A stretch of DNA of 64,000 nucleotides from Paenibacillus lacisoli (GTDB taxonomy: Bacteria; Bacillota; Bacilli; Paenibacillales; Paenibacillaceae): NCBI RefSeq assembly GCF_030580655.1, contig NZ_JAUQTB010000001.1:682001-746000 (forward strand). Direction: 5' to 3'. Below are positions 26,642 to 34,640 of the stretch, in pieces; within the stretch, counting starts at the first letter, position 1, and the number at the start of each line of letters is the position of its first letter. The notes under the pieces were generated by a model that saw only the letters and a list, made by a program, of their open reading frames with translations, did not search any database and was not told the origin of the DNA. The translations under genes were made by a program, and so were the position numbers.

Positions 26642-27640
26642 TTATTTGCCGTTCTTGGAATCATTCTGGCCGCTGTCACCTGATTTGCCAAGAGACCCGC
26701 GCATTTGAGTATCGGCTTCGATGTTCTTAAGGTTCATATAATCCATTACGCCCAGCTGACCACCGCGCAGTGCCTCTGCCATCGCAAGAGGTACTTCGGA
26801 CTCGGATTCAACTACCCGCGCTCTCATCTCAACGACACGTGCCTTCATTTCCTGCTCTTGTGCTACCGCCATAGCGCGGCGTTCTTCCGCCTTCGCCTGA
26901 GCGATACGCTTGTCGGCTTCGGCTTGTTCTGTCTGCAGGAAGGCACCAATGTTCTTGCCTACATCCACATCCGCGATATCAATAGACAGGATCTCGAATG
27001 CTGTACCCGCGTCAAGACCCTTGGACAATACGGTACGTGAGATCAGATCCGGATTCTCCAGTACGTCTTTATGCGAGTTACTCGAACCTACCGTCGTTAC
27101 AATCCCCTCACCAACACGTGCGATAATCGTCTCTTCGCCTGCGCCGCCGACCAGTCGGTCGATATTCGCGCGAACCGTAACCCGTGCTTTTACCTTCACT
27201 TCGATACCGTCTTTAGCAACGGCAGCGACGATCGGCGTCTCAATGACACGCGGGTTTACGCTCATCTGAACAGCCTGCAGCACGTCACGGCCAGCCAGGT
27301 CAATGGCAGCCGCCCGTTCAAATTCGAGCGGAATGTTTGCACGCTGGGCTGCAATCAATGCATTTACAACCCGGTCTACATTACCGCCAGCAAGAAAGTG
27401 ACTCTCTAACTGATTAATGGTCAAACCGAGACCGGCCTTCGTCGCCTTGATCAACGGATTTACGATACGGCTCGGTGTTACCCGGCGCAAACGCATAGCT
27501 ACCAGTGTGATAATACTGATCCGCACGCCTGAAGCAAGCGCCGAAATCCAGAGCATCACCGGGAAAAAGCTGAAAAACACGCTCAGTACGATGACAACAA
27601 CGACCGCAATGAGTAGAAAAGTAATCAATCCTGGTTCCAT
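26642..27640 (-). CDS. floA: Flotillin-like protein FloA (YqfA)
   Basis: A membrane-raft scaffold protein. With the ATG at 27640 it has 332 residues, close to Bacillus FloA. The N-terminal hydrophobic hairpin (residues 4-45, ending [21 protein letters not shown]) is followed by a band-7/PHB-like domain (about 60-220) and a flotillin helix (about 230-290) with alternating [27 protein letters not shown] site precedes this ATG by 11 bases; an ATG six codons upstream overlaps it. It is cotranscribed with the NfeD protein, a well-known pairing. Confidence 0.95.
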   Translation of the reverse strand: MEPGLITFLLIAVVVVIVLSVFFSFFPVMLWISALASGVRISIITLVAMRLRRVTPSRIVNPLIKATKAGLGLTINQLESHFLAGGNVDRVVNALIAAQRANIPLEFERAAAIDLAGRDVLQAVQMSVNPRVIETPIVAAVAKDGIEVKVKARVTVRANIDRLVGGAGEETIIARVGEGIVTTVGSSNSHKDVLENPDLISRTVLSKGLDAGTAFEILSIDIADVDVGKNIGAFLQTEQAEADKRIAQAKAEERRAMAVAQEQEMKARVVEMRARVVESESEVPLAMAEALRGGQLGVMDYMNLKNIEADTQMRGSLGKSGDSGQNDSKNGK

Positions 27641-27733
27641 ACAACTATCATCCTCCATAATGTGAGATTATATCGAATCTCTTATCGTCGGCATTCATGA
27701 ACAGGCTGAATGCCTATGTACAAGCAGCTAGGA

Positions 27734-29083
27734 CTATGCCTGCTGCTGAACCACAATTCTGGATCCTTCCACCTTCTGGACAACCACCGGTGTATTGGCA
27801 GCGATAAACCCGCCCTCTGTGACAACATCGATCCGCTCTCCGTCAATTAGCACAGTTCCCGCAGGACGAAGCGGCGTAACACTGACACCCAATTGACCAA
27901 CCAGCAAGCTGCGGTCACGGATCGAGGAATAACCCTTGTCAGAGGTCAGACTCTCACTCAGGATAAACCGGTTCCAGACCCCTCGCTCCTTGAACACAAT
28001 GGCCACGATAACAACAACTACCAAAGCGGCGCCAAAGGCAATCCCCAATGACAGGAAAGCATGTGAAGTATCATAAGCTGCTCTGACGACTCCGGCAACC
28101 AGGCTGACCGATCCAAGGATGCCAAGGATACCAAAGCTAGGTACAAATAGTTCAAGCACCAGCAGCACAAGACCAATAATAAACAACAGCCAAGTCTCAT
28201 TGCCGGCAAACCCTGCAACATAATTCCCGAAGAAATATAACGCGAAGGCCGTGATCCCCAGAATTCCCGGCACTCCGAAGCCAGGAACCAGAATTTCAAT
28301 CACTACACCGGCTATGCCGAAAAACAGAAGTACAACCTGCACCACCGGGTTTGTCAGAAATGCCGCCAGACGTTCAGCAAAAGAATGCTCTACCTGAAAG
28401 ACATCTGCTTTCGAATAGCCCATCCACTCGACAACCTCGTCTGTACTGGAAGCAATCTTATCCGCGTATCCAACTTTAAGCGCTTCCTCACTGGACAATG
28501 AAATAATTTGACCCTTCTCTTTCTCTTGGTCAAGACCAGGCAGCTCCACAACGATATTGGCATCCACCATACCTCGGGCAATATCGGCATTGCGCCCGCT
28601 GGACTCTGCAGCCGAAGCCATCTGGCTCTTCCAGGCAGCTACCAGCTTCGCATCCTCGATATGATTGCCATAGCTGTCAACCAGTGCGGCTGCACCAATA
28701 TAACTGCCAGGCTCCATCGCGATCTTATCCGCATTTAGTGCCAGGTAGCTTCCAGCAGAAGCCGCTTTACCGCGGATGTAGGCCACCGTCGGAATCTCAC
28801 TCTCCCGGATCAGCTTGCCCAGCGCATCGGCCGTATCCACTCTTCCCCCAGGCGTATCAATGTCCAGAACGATCAGCCGCGCTTTCATATCAGCAGCCTC
28901 CTTAAATCCCCGCTCCATGAATTGCTGGAGCCCCCGCTCAATTTCCTGATTCACAGGAATTACGTAAACAGGTCCCGCTTGGGCTGCAGCAGATACTGGC
29001 AGAGCAGCTCCCAACAGCGGCAGGAGTATGGCTAGAAACAGGAGCATCGTTCCGAAGGCTCCCAGATAGCGCCTTATATTCAC
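27734..29083 (-). CDS. yqeZ: NfeD/YqeZ membrane serine-protease-like protein
   Basis: A 449-residue NfeD1b protein that accompanies flotillins. The N-terminal signal or anchor (residues 8-34) is followed by a ClpP-class protease domain with the nucleophile in GKAASAGSYLAL (about 100-110) and a general-base lysine in the DAKLVAAWKSQM segment. Then come five to six membrane helices (240-375) and a C-terminal OB-fold NfeD domain (385-445). It starts at a GTG (29083) with GAGGGGAAAG ahead. An ECF-type promoter lies upstream, which fits the SigW control of this operon in Bacillus. Confidence 0.93.
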   Translation of the reverse strand: MNIRRYLGAFGTMLLFLAILLPLLGAALPVSAAAQAGPVYVIPVNQEIERGLQQFMERGFKEAADMKARLIVLDIDTPGGRVDTADALGKLIRESEIPTVAYIRGKAASAGSYLALNADKIAMEPGSYIGAAALVDSYGNHIEDAKLVAAWKSQMASAAESSGRNADIARGMVDANIVVELPGLDQEKEKGQIISLSSEEALKVGYADKIASSTDEVVEWMGYSKADVFQVEHSFAERLAAFLTNPVVQVVLLFFGIAGVVIEILVPGFGVPGILGITAFALYFFGNYVAGFAGNETWLLFIIGLVLLVLELFVPSFGILGILGSVSLVAGVVRAAYDTSHAFLSLGIAFGAALVVVVIVAIVFKERGVWNRFILSESLTSDKGYSSIRDRSLLVGQLGVSVTPLRPAGTVLIDGERIDVVTEGGFIAANTPVVVQKVEGSRIVVQQQA

Positions 29084-29132
29084 AGCTTTCCCCTCACTTT
29101 CCAGTAACGGTCATGTCAAGCTTATGGTATTT

Positions 29133-29161
29133 ATTACGAATCATGCAAGCATTACGTTTCA
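29133..29161 (-). promoter_or_regulatory. Candidate ECF (SigW-like) promoter of nfeD-floA
   Basis: TGAAAC (29156-29161) and CGTAAT (29133-29138) on the minus strand are 17 bases apart; the known SigW pattern is TGAAAC and CGTA with about 16. It lies 50 bases before the nfeD start. In Bacillus yqeZ-floA-yqfB belongs to the SigW envelope-stress regulon, which supports the call. Confidence 0.6.
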
Positions 29162-29303
29162 AAAATTTGTCGGAATTCGGAATTCTCCTGAAAATCCTTA
29201 CAGATACAATATATCCAGCAGATTCCACAAATCGGTATCCAACTTATTTTATCGTCTCCAGCTGCTGCAGATCCTCTCCCATGCACATCAAAAATGAACA
29301 TAG

Positions 29304-29333
29304 AAAAAACACCCCCTGTTAACAGGGGGTGTT
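29304..29333 (-). terminator. Terminator after yqeY
   Basis: A perfect 11-bp stem with a TTAA loop (AACACCCCCTG and CAGGGGGTGTT) is followed by T6 on the minus strand, 16 bases past the yqeY stop. Confidence 0.95.
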
Positions 29334-29348
29334 CGGGCGCTTCATGTT

Positions 29349-29792
29349 TTATTGCAGAAATTGTTGAACCGCTTGGTTCACGAGTTTACCATCTGCACGG
29401 CCTTTTACCTTAGGCATCAGAGCCGCCATGACTTTCCCCATCTCGGCTTTTGAAGAAGCACCGGTTTCCTGGATGGTCTGCTGTACAATAACTTTAATTT
29501 CTTCTTCAGAAAGCTGTGCGGGAAGGTACTGAATGAGCAAATCAATTTCCGCTTGGGCATCTGCCGCCATTTCCTCGCGGCCAGCCTTACTAAATTCTTG
29601 GAGGGCATCTTTGCGCTGTTTGATTTCACGACTTAGGATATCAAGCACTTCGTTGTCATCCAAGTCTCGTTTCAAATCTATTTCAAGATTCTTGATCGTC
29701 GAACGAACCATCCGAATCGTTGAGAGTTTGAACTTGTCCTTGTCTCTCATCGCTTGCTTCATATCTTCGTTCAATCGTTCGCTAAGATTCAT
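29349..29792 (-). CDS. yqeY: GatB/YqeY domain protein
   Basis: A 147-residue all-helical protein similar to the tail of GatB and known as YqeY. It contains MRDKDKFKLSTIRMVRSTIKNLEID at the start and VMAALMPKVKGRADGKLV near the end, both typical. The family binds tRNA by analogy to GatB, but its role as a stand-alone protein is not clear. It follows rpsU by 16 bases and ends at a strong terminator. Confidence 0.93.
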   Translation of the reverse strand: MNLSERLNEDMKQAMRDKDKFKLSTIRMVRSTIKNLEIDLKRDLDDNEVLDILSREIKQRKDALQEFSKAGREEMAADAQAEIDLLIQYLPAQLSEEEIKVIVQQTIQETGASSKAEMGKVMAALMPKVKGRADGKLVNQAVQQFLQ

Positions 29793-29808
29793 GCTAGTTC
29801 AAATCCTC

Positions 29809-29982
29809 CTAAAACTTTCTCTTACGAGCAGCCTCAGACTTTTTCTTGCGCTTTACGCTTGGCTTCTCATAATGCTTACGCTTCTTAACCTCAGCCAAAA
29901 CGCCATCCTTAGCGATGGAACGTTTAAAGCGGCGAAGTGCAGCATCAATAGTCTCGTTTTTGCGAACTTTAGTTTCAGACAC
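29809..29982 (-). CDS. rpsU: 30S ribosomal protein bS21
   Basis: A 57-residue basic protein beginning [21 protein letters not shown] and ending EAARKRKF. The GTG at 29982 has GGAGGGAGGG 7 bases ahead and gives the standard length; an in-frame ATG 18 codons upstream lies in the 5' leader and would add residues absent from bS21. The TTGACA/TATAAT promoter is about 60 bases upstream. Confidence 0.96.
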   Translation of the reverse strand: MSETKVRKNETIDAALRRFKRSIAKDGVLAEVKKRKHYEKPSVKRKKKSEAARKRKF

Positions 29983-30041
29983 CAGTTTTCCCTCCCTCCG
30001 ACCAGACCGTCCAAGAGCAATAACACGGTTCATCAAACTAC

Positions 30042-30071
30042 ATTATAGGTCAAGGATAGCATAGGTGTCAA
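30042..30071 (-). promoter_or_regulatory. SigA-type promoter of rpsU-yqeY
   Basis: Consensus TTGACA (30066-30071) and TATAAT (30042-30047) on the minus strand, separated by 18 bases. Confidence 0.85.
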
Positions 30072-30109
30072 CCTAATACGAAATGTTATTTCAAGTATGA
30101 AGATTCTAA

Positions 30110-30469
30110 TCAGGCATGAGAGCCGGAAATTCCCGTCAACGCTCCAAGTTTGGCGCCGCCCAGCAGGTGATAATGCAGATGATGCACTGCCTGTCCGCTG
30201 TCCGGACCACAGTTGTTAATTAGACGGTAGCCGGACTGGTCGACACCCAGTTTCCGTGCAGCCTGCTGAGCAGCCTGATGCATCTCACCGATTACACCGA
30301 GATCTTCTGCGGTCACGTCATTCATAGAAGCGATATGCTTCTTGGGAATGATCAGAACGTGCACCGGCGCTGCAGGTTGAATATCGTGGAACACAAGCAC
30401 GTTATCTGTCTCCATGAGCACCTTAGCGGGAATGCTGCCCTCTACAATTTTGCAAAATAAACAGTCCAT
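30110..30469 (-). CDS. hinT: HIT-family nucleotide-binding protein (HinT)
   Basis: A 119-residue purine nucleoside phosphoramidase-type HIT protein. It begins MDCLFCKIVEGSIPAK and carries the histidine triad in VHHLHYHLLGG (H-x-H-x-H). An earlier in-frame ATG exists but the one at 30469 has GAGGGGGG about 8 bases ahead and starts exactly where the family does. It lies between rpsU and an uncharacterised gene and appears to be its own unit. Confidence 0.95.
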   Translation of the reverse strand: MDCLFCKIVEGSIPAKVLMETDNVLVFHDIQPAAPVHVLIIPKKHIASMNDVTAEDLGVIGEMHQAAQQAARKLGVDQSGYRLINNCGPDSGQAVHHLHYHLLGGAKLGALTGISGSHA

Positions 30470-30581
30470 AAAAAGACCCCCCTCATTCATTGGTGTACGC
30501 CGCCTGCGCGGCCGTATCGCGCTGTATCTAATCATACCCGAAAGCGGAAAGAGCGTCCAATTGGGCAGCAGCGCGCATAAG

Positions 30582-30608
30582 AAAACGCCCATTCCGCGGA
30601 ATGGACGT
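30582..30608 (-). terminator. Terminator after the gene at 30619
   Basis: A stem ACGTCCATTCC with GGAATGGGCGT and a two-base loop is followed by TTTTC on the minus strand; it lies 10 bases beyond the stop of the 30619 gene. Confidence 0.7.
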
Positions 30609-30618
30609 CCTTCTTAAA

Positions 30619-30966
30619 TCAATAATAAGGCAGCAGACTGATTGCAGTGAGCGTCGCCAAAGGTAAAATCAAGGGATTGAAGCGCCGGCGAATATACGGG
30701 TAACCATAGGGCGGGTACACCGGATAGCTGGGATAAGCATTGATGTAGCCGCCCGGCGGGATCGGATAGCCTGGTACAAAAGCTCTTGGCTCTCCCTGCG
30801 GGAAACGGTCATCCATTTCTCCGCCTCCGACCGGAACAGCCAGATACAATTTCTCGTCATCCACATGATCGACGATTCCGTCGTACACCTTTCCTTCAAC
30901 TGTCCATACGGCGACATAGCGATGAACATGCTGGCCGCATACCTCTTTGGTTTCATGACTCGACAT
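30619..30966 (-). CDS. Uncharacterised protein with Pro/Tyr-rich tail
   Basis: A 115-residue protein I cannot assign. Residues 10-45 (HVHRYVAVWTVEGKVYDGIVDHVDDEKLYLAVPV, read here in parts) look like a small beta barrel of the SH3/Sm kind. Residues 60-90 are rich in Pro, Tyr and Gly. The C-terminal RRRFNPLILPLATLTAISLLPYY segment has a hydrophobic stretch that might touch a membrane. The ATG at 30966 has AGGAGG 9 bases ahead; the longer ATG overlaps the ribosome site. It is the first gene downstream of the candidate small RNA at 31077-31189 and could be read from leak-through. Confidence 0.7.
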   Translation of the reverse strand: MSSHETKEVCGQHVHRYVAVWTVEGKVYDGIVDHVDDEKLYLAVPVGGGEMDDRFPQGEPRAFVPGYPIPPGGYINAYPSYPVYPPYGYPYIRRRFNPLILPLATLTAISLLPYY

Positions 30967-31076
30967 ACCGATTTCCTCCTCATTCACTGCCATTTTCTAA
31001 TTGCATCTTATTCCAAAAATGGGCGAAAGGTGACAAGAAAACAGGCTTTTACCTGTTGACCTTCTGAATGGATTGT

Positions 31077-31189
31077 AAAAAAAAGAAGCACCCTGCAGAC
31101 CTTAAGGTCTGCTGCACGCGGACGCATATCAGGGAATCAACTTCCTTCACATGCGCCCGCCGGGGTGCTTCCAAGTAAGATATCGGCTT
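31077..31189 (-). ncRNA. Candidate structured small RNA with own promoter and terminator
   Basis: On the minus strand, the segment folds by eye into a three-way junction. The closing stem is GAAGCACCC (31163-31171) with GGGTGCTTC (31085-31093), directly followed by eight T (31077-31084). Inside are CGGGCGCAT (31151-31159) with ATGCGTCCG (31119-31127), and GCAGACC (31106-31112) with GGTCTGC (31095-31101). A TATACT box at 31196-31201 predicts a start near 31189 and a transcript of about 113 bases. It may be a true small RNA or simply an elaborate terminator for sbcC. Confidence 0.5.
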
Positions 31190-31195
31190 AACTGT

Positions 31196-31222
31196 AGTAT
31201 AACAGCCGTCTGAAACTGTCAC
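31196..31222 (-). promoter_or_regulatory. Extended -10 promoter ahead of the candidate small RNA
   Basis: TGTTATACT on the minus strand gives an extended -10 (TG-N-TATACT, hexamer at 31196-31201). A GTGACA at 31217-31222 could be a -35 with a short 15-base spacer. Confidence 0.5.
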
Positions 31223-31250
31223 TGTGACTCTTGTCACTCTGAACCTCTGT

Positions 31251-34200
31251 TTACAGGGATTCCATAACCACTTTGGAGCCTCCGCCTGCATGCCCTGCCG
31301 GTACGACCACCAGCTTGCGCGGCAGTCTGGCCCGCAGTTCCGGTACGTGACTGATGACACCAACCGAAAGCTTGTCATGATGGAGCTTCTCCAGGGATGT
31401 AATGACGGTATCGAGCAGTTCAGGATCCAGTGTTCCAAAACCTTCATCCAGGAAGAAGAACTGCAGCGGATACTGCCCCCGCAGCTGAATCTGTGCCGAC
31501 AGCGCCAATGCCAATGATAACGAAGTCAGAAAGGTTTCGCCGCCCGACAGGGTCGATACCGGCCTTTTCATTCCCCCGTTTGCATCGTCACAGATCACAA
31601 ACCCACCGCTTGAATCTACTTCCAGTGAGTAGCGCTGCTTGGTCAGAAAGCGCAGACGCTGGGATGCTGCCTGGCTGACCTGCATCAGCTGCTCCTCGGC
31701 AATATACTCTACGAAGGCGTTGCCCCGCAGACACGATTGCAGCTTGGACAGCTGATCCGCTTCCGCCTGCCGGCGCTTGCGCTGTTCCTCCAGAACGGTC
31801 CAACGTTCATGACGCTGCTGCAAATCTTCCAGATCCCGCAGCGCACGGGCCCGCTGCTGGAGCGCTTCTTCGTCCTGCTGCCGGCATGCCAGGAACCGCA
31901 GCCGCGCTTCCTGCCACTGCTCCTCACTTACCACCGTGCCGCCGAGCTGCTCCTCAACATGACGCAGCTGGGCATGCAGCTCCCGCTGACGCTCCCGGTA
32001 AAGACGGGTCTCTTCCCCAAAGCGCTGAATCACCGCCGGCTCCAGATCATTGGCCGTCACCTCCGCCTCATCGTCAAACGACGATGCCTGCAGGAGCTCC
32101 TCCCAGCGCTGTACGGCGGATTGCTGATATTCCCGAGCAGAATCCGCAGCCTGCCGCGCCATCACCGCCTGCTTGGCCAGCTCCTGGCGGGTCTCATCCG
32201 CCGCCCTATGCGCCTTGGCAGCCCGTTCGGCATCCGCCTTCAGCCCGCTTAGGCGCGACTGTGCCTCCTGCAGCAGAGACTCCACCTGCTGATCCCCGAT
32301 CCAGGCCCGCAGCCTTTCTTCTTTCTCCCGCAGCAGGGCCTGCTTGCCTTCCAGGGACGCTGTGCCTGCGGCCAGCTGCTTGTCCAGCTCTGCCATCTCC
32401 TGGCGCAGCTGCTGAACCAGGCGCACCTTGTCCTCCAGAAAGGTGACGCTGATGTCCAGCTTGCCGCGAATTTCCTCGGCGCGGCTGTCCCGCTCCTGCA
32501 TTGCTTCATACTGCGATGCCGCCGTTTCCGGCTGCAGGTCCGGCAGCCGCTGGGCCCATTCGCTGCGCATCGCCTCACAAGCGGAAGCTGCCGCTTCCCG
32601 CTTGCGGCGCACCTGCGCCAGCGCCTGCTCGGCCGCCTCCTGCTCGGCGGCCGCCTTCATGCGGGCCTGCCCGGCGGCGGATGCCGCCTCCCGCAGGCCC
32701 GCAGCTGCTGCGCGCAGCGGCGCTCCGGCAGCGGCCAGACCGGCCGCCTGCCGTGTAAGCCCGGCGCAGCGGGCGGGTCTGCCGGCGGCGTCGGACGCCG
32801 GCTTGGGCTGGGGCGAAGCCGCTGCTGCTGCGGCTTCGGGCTGGGCGGCGCCCAGCTGCTCCAGCAGGCTGCGGCGTTCGTGCAGCTGCTGGCGCAGGTT
32901 CAGGCGCAGCTCGTGCAGTTCGCTGCGCAGCTGCTGCAGCGCGGCCAGCGCCGCCTCGCCGGCGTGCGCCTCTTCATCGCCTGGCGCAGCAGGGGCGGGA
33001 TGATGCATGCCCCCGCAGACGGGGCAGGGCTCACCGTCACGCAGCTCGGCCGCCAGGCTGAGCGACAGGCGCCGCAGTTCCCCTGCGCGGAGCTCTTGAC
33101 GGAGCAGCACTTCGTCCGCATCAAGCCCGGCCAGCTCCGCAGTGCACGCGGCTTCCAGAACAAGCAGCTGCTCCAGCGCTTCTGCCGCCGAGTAAGCGAG
33201 CTGCTGCTGCTGTTGCTGCTGCTCGCATTCCAGCTTCCGTGTCTGCTCCAGCTCGAGAACGGACTGCTGCAGCCGCCCTTCCTGCAGCCGCTCCTCCTCA
33301 GACAGCTGACGCAGCTGATCTTCCTGCGAATTCAGCTGCTGCAGCAGCTGTATGGCTTCCTGAAGCTGCCGGCGTTCAGACGCCCGCACTTCATATTGCT
33401 TAAGCAGCTCCTGCAGTTCCTGCTGCTTCTTCTGTCCGCGCGTATGCAGCTCCTGTTCCTTCAGCAGCTGCTGCTCGATCCGGCTGCGCTTCTGATCATT
33501 CCCATCCTGACGTATGGCCAGCTGCTGAACTTCGCCCTCAAGCGTCCGGCTCTCAATCTGCAGCTGACGCGCCTGTTCCAGCTGGTCAAGCCGGAGCAGC
33601 AGCTTCGGTTCTTCTTCACTCAAGACCTGCCTCGCAGCCAAGTCTGCGCCAGCAGCCTCCCGAGCAGCGGTTTCGGCCTGTCCGGACTGCTGTTCAGCAG
33701 CGGCCGCAGCATGATGACGTCGTTCAGACTCCACAGCGGACGACTTCCGTTCCCGAAGGACAGGCATCATTCCATTAGCCTCAGCCGCCAGGCGAAGCTT
33801 GCGTTCCATCTCTGTCATGTCCTGCTCCCGGCTGGACAGTGTATCGAGCTCCTCCTGGCGCCGGGTCTGTTCCTGCTGCAGCTCACGCTGCTTGGACAGG
33901 GCTTCCGCCTCACGGCTGGCCGCATCCAGCAGTGCTCTTGCTTCTTCTGCCAGCCGTACGGCCGTCTCAACAGCCGTCTTGGCCTCTTCTACCGAAGAAG
34001 CATCCGCCTGTCCGAGACCCTGTTGTTCCGCTTCCAGCGCCTTCAAGGCACCATCCGTCTCCTTCACCCGGCGGCTCAGCTTGATCCCCAACTGATCCCC
34101 GTACCGTTCCAGATGAAATAATCGCTGCAGCATCTGTCTGCGCTCAGTTCCCTTGAGGGACAGAAACTCCGCAAATTTGCCCTGCGGCAGGACAACAGCG

Positions 34201-34640
34201 CGGGTGAAATCATCCATCTTCAGTCCAATCCGCTCTTCCACACAGCGTGTAACATCCGCTAGTTTATCAGCAAGAACCTGGTCACCATCCGGGGTAATTT
34301 CGATAAAACGGCTGACGGTGTTGCTGACCGAAATTTCATTATTCCGCTTGAACCGGCGTTCAACCCTGTAGCGCAGAGGACCATTCGCAGACATCAGTTC
34401 AAATGTAAAGGCTACGGCCAGACTGTCTTCGGAATGATTCATGATACCCTGCGTGCCGTTTACAGCACGTTCGACCTTACCATACATAGCCAGTGTGATC
34501 GCATCCAGGATGGTTGATTTCCCGCTGCCAGTCGGGCCAAAGATGCCAAAAAGGCCCGTTTCGGTCAATTTCTCAAAATGAATTTCCTGCGCTTCCCGAT
34601 AACTCTGTAAACCGGCGATTTTTAAAAGGATCGGTTTCAT
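31251..34640 (-). CDS. sbcC: Exonuclease SbcC (Rad50-like SMC ATPase)
   Basis: The ATPase subunit of the SbcCD nuclease that processes hairpins and double-strand ends. The 1129 residues show Walker A GPTGSGKST (35-43), a very long Gln/Glu/Arg-rich coiled coil, the zinc hook CPVCGG near residue 538, a second coiled coil, and a C-terminal ATPase lobe with the signature TLSGGETFLTSLSLALAL (about 1030) and Walker B FFFLDEGFGTLDPE. The segment just after the hook (about 600-690) is extremely Ala-rich and the DNA there is very GC-rich. Its ATG overlaps the sbcD stop by ATGA. Confidence 0.96.
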   Translation of the reverse strand: MKPILLKIAGLQSYREAQEIHFEKLTETGLFGIFGPTGSGKSTILDAITLAMYGKVERAVNGTQGIMNHSEDSLAVAFTFELMSANGPLRYRVERRFKRNNEISVSNTVSRFIEITPDGDQVLADKLADVTRCVEERIGLKMDDFTRAVVLPQGKFAEFLSLKGTERRQMLQRLFHLERYGDQLGIKLSRRVKETDGALKALEAEQQGLGQADASSVEEAKTAVETAVRLAEEARALLDAASREAEALSKQRELQQEQTRRQEELDTLSSREQDMTEMERKLRLAAEANGMMPVLRERKSSAVESERRHHAAAAAEQQSGQAETAAREAAGADLAARQVLSEEEPKLLLRLDQLEQARQLQIESRTLEGEVQQLAIRQDGNDQKRSRIEQQLLKEQELHTRGQKKQQELQELLKQYEVRASERRQLQEAIQLLQQLNSQEDQLRQLSEEERLQEGRLQQSVLELEQTRKLECEQQQQQQQLAYSAAEALEQLLVLEAACTAELAGLDADEVLLRQELRAGELRRLSLSLAAELRDGEPCPVCGGMHHPAPAAPGDEEAHAGEAALAALQQLRSELHELRLNLRQQLHERRSLLEQLGAAQPEAAAAAASPQPKPASDAAGRPARCAGLTRQAAGLAAAGAPLRAAAAGLREAASAAGQARMKAAAEQEAAEQALAQVRRKREAAASACEAMRSEWAQRLPDLQPETAASQYEAMQERDSRAEEIRGKLDISVTFLEDKVRLVQQLRQEMAELDKQLAAGTASLEGKQALLREKEERLRAWIGDQQVESLLQEAQSRLSGLKADAERAAKAHRAADETRQELAKQAVMARQAADSAREYQQSAVQRWEELLQASSFDDEAEVTANDLEPAVIQRFGEETRLYRERQRELHAQLRHVEEQLGGTVVSEEQWQEARLRFLACRQQDEEALQQRARALRDLEDLQQRHERWTVLEEQRKRRQAEADQLSKLQSCLRGNAFVEYIAEEQLMQVSQAASQRLRFLTKQRYSLEVDSSGGFVICDDANGGMKRPVSTLSGGETFLTSLSLALALSAQIQLRGQYPLQFFFLDEGFGTLDPELLDTVITSLEKLHHDKLSVGVISHVPELRARLPRKLVVVPAGHAGGGSKVVMESL

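Noticed and set aside
31049-31447. 132-codon minus-strand frame over the end of sbcC and the candidate RNA
   Set aside because: Runs through the conserved ATPase end of SbcC in another frame and through the RNA stems; no ribosome site.
32880-34121. 413-codon Leu/Gln-rich plus-strand frame opposite sbcC
   Set aside because: It mirrors the Gln/Leu-rich coiled coil of SbcC and has no signal for translation.
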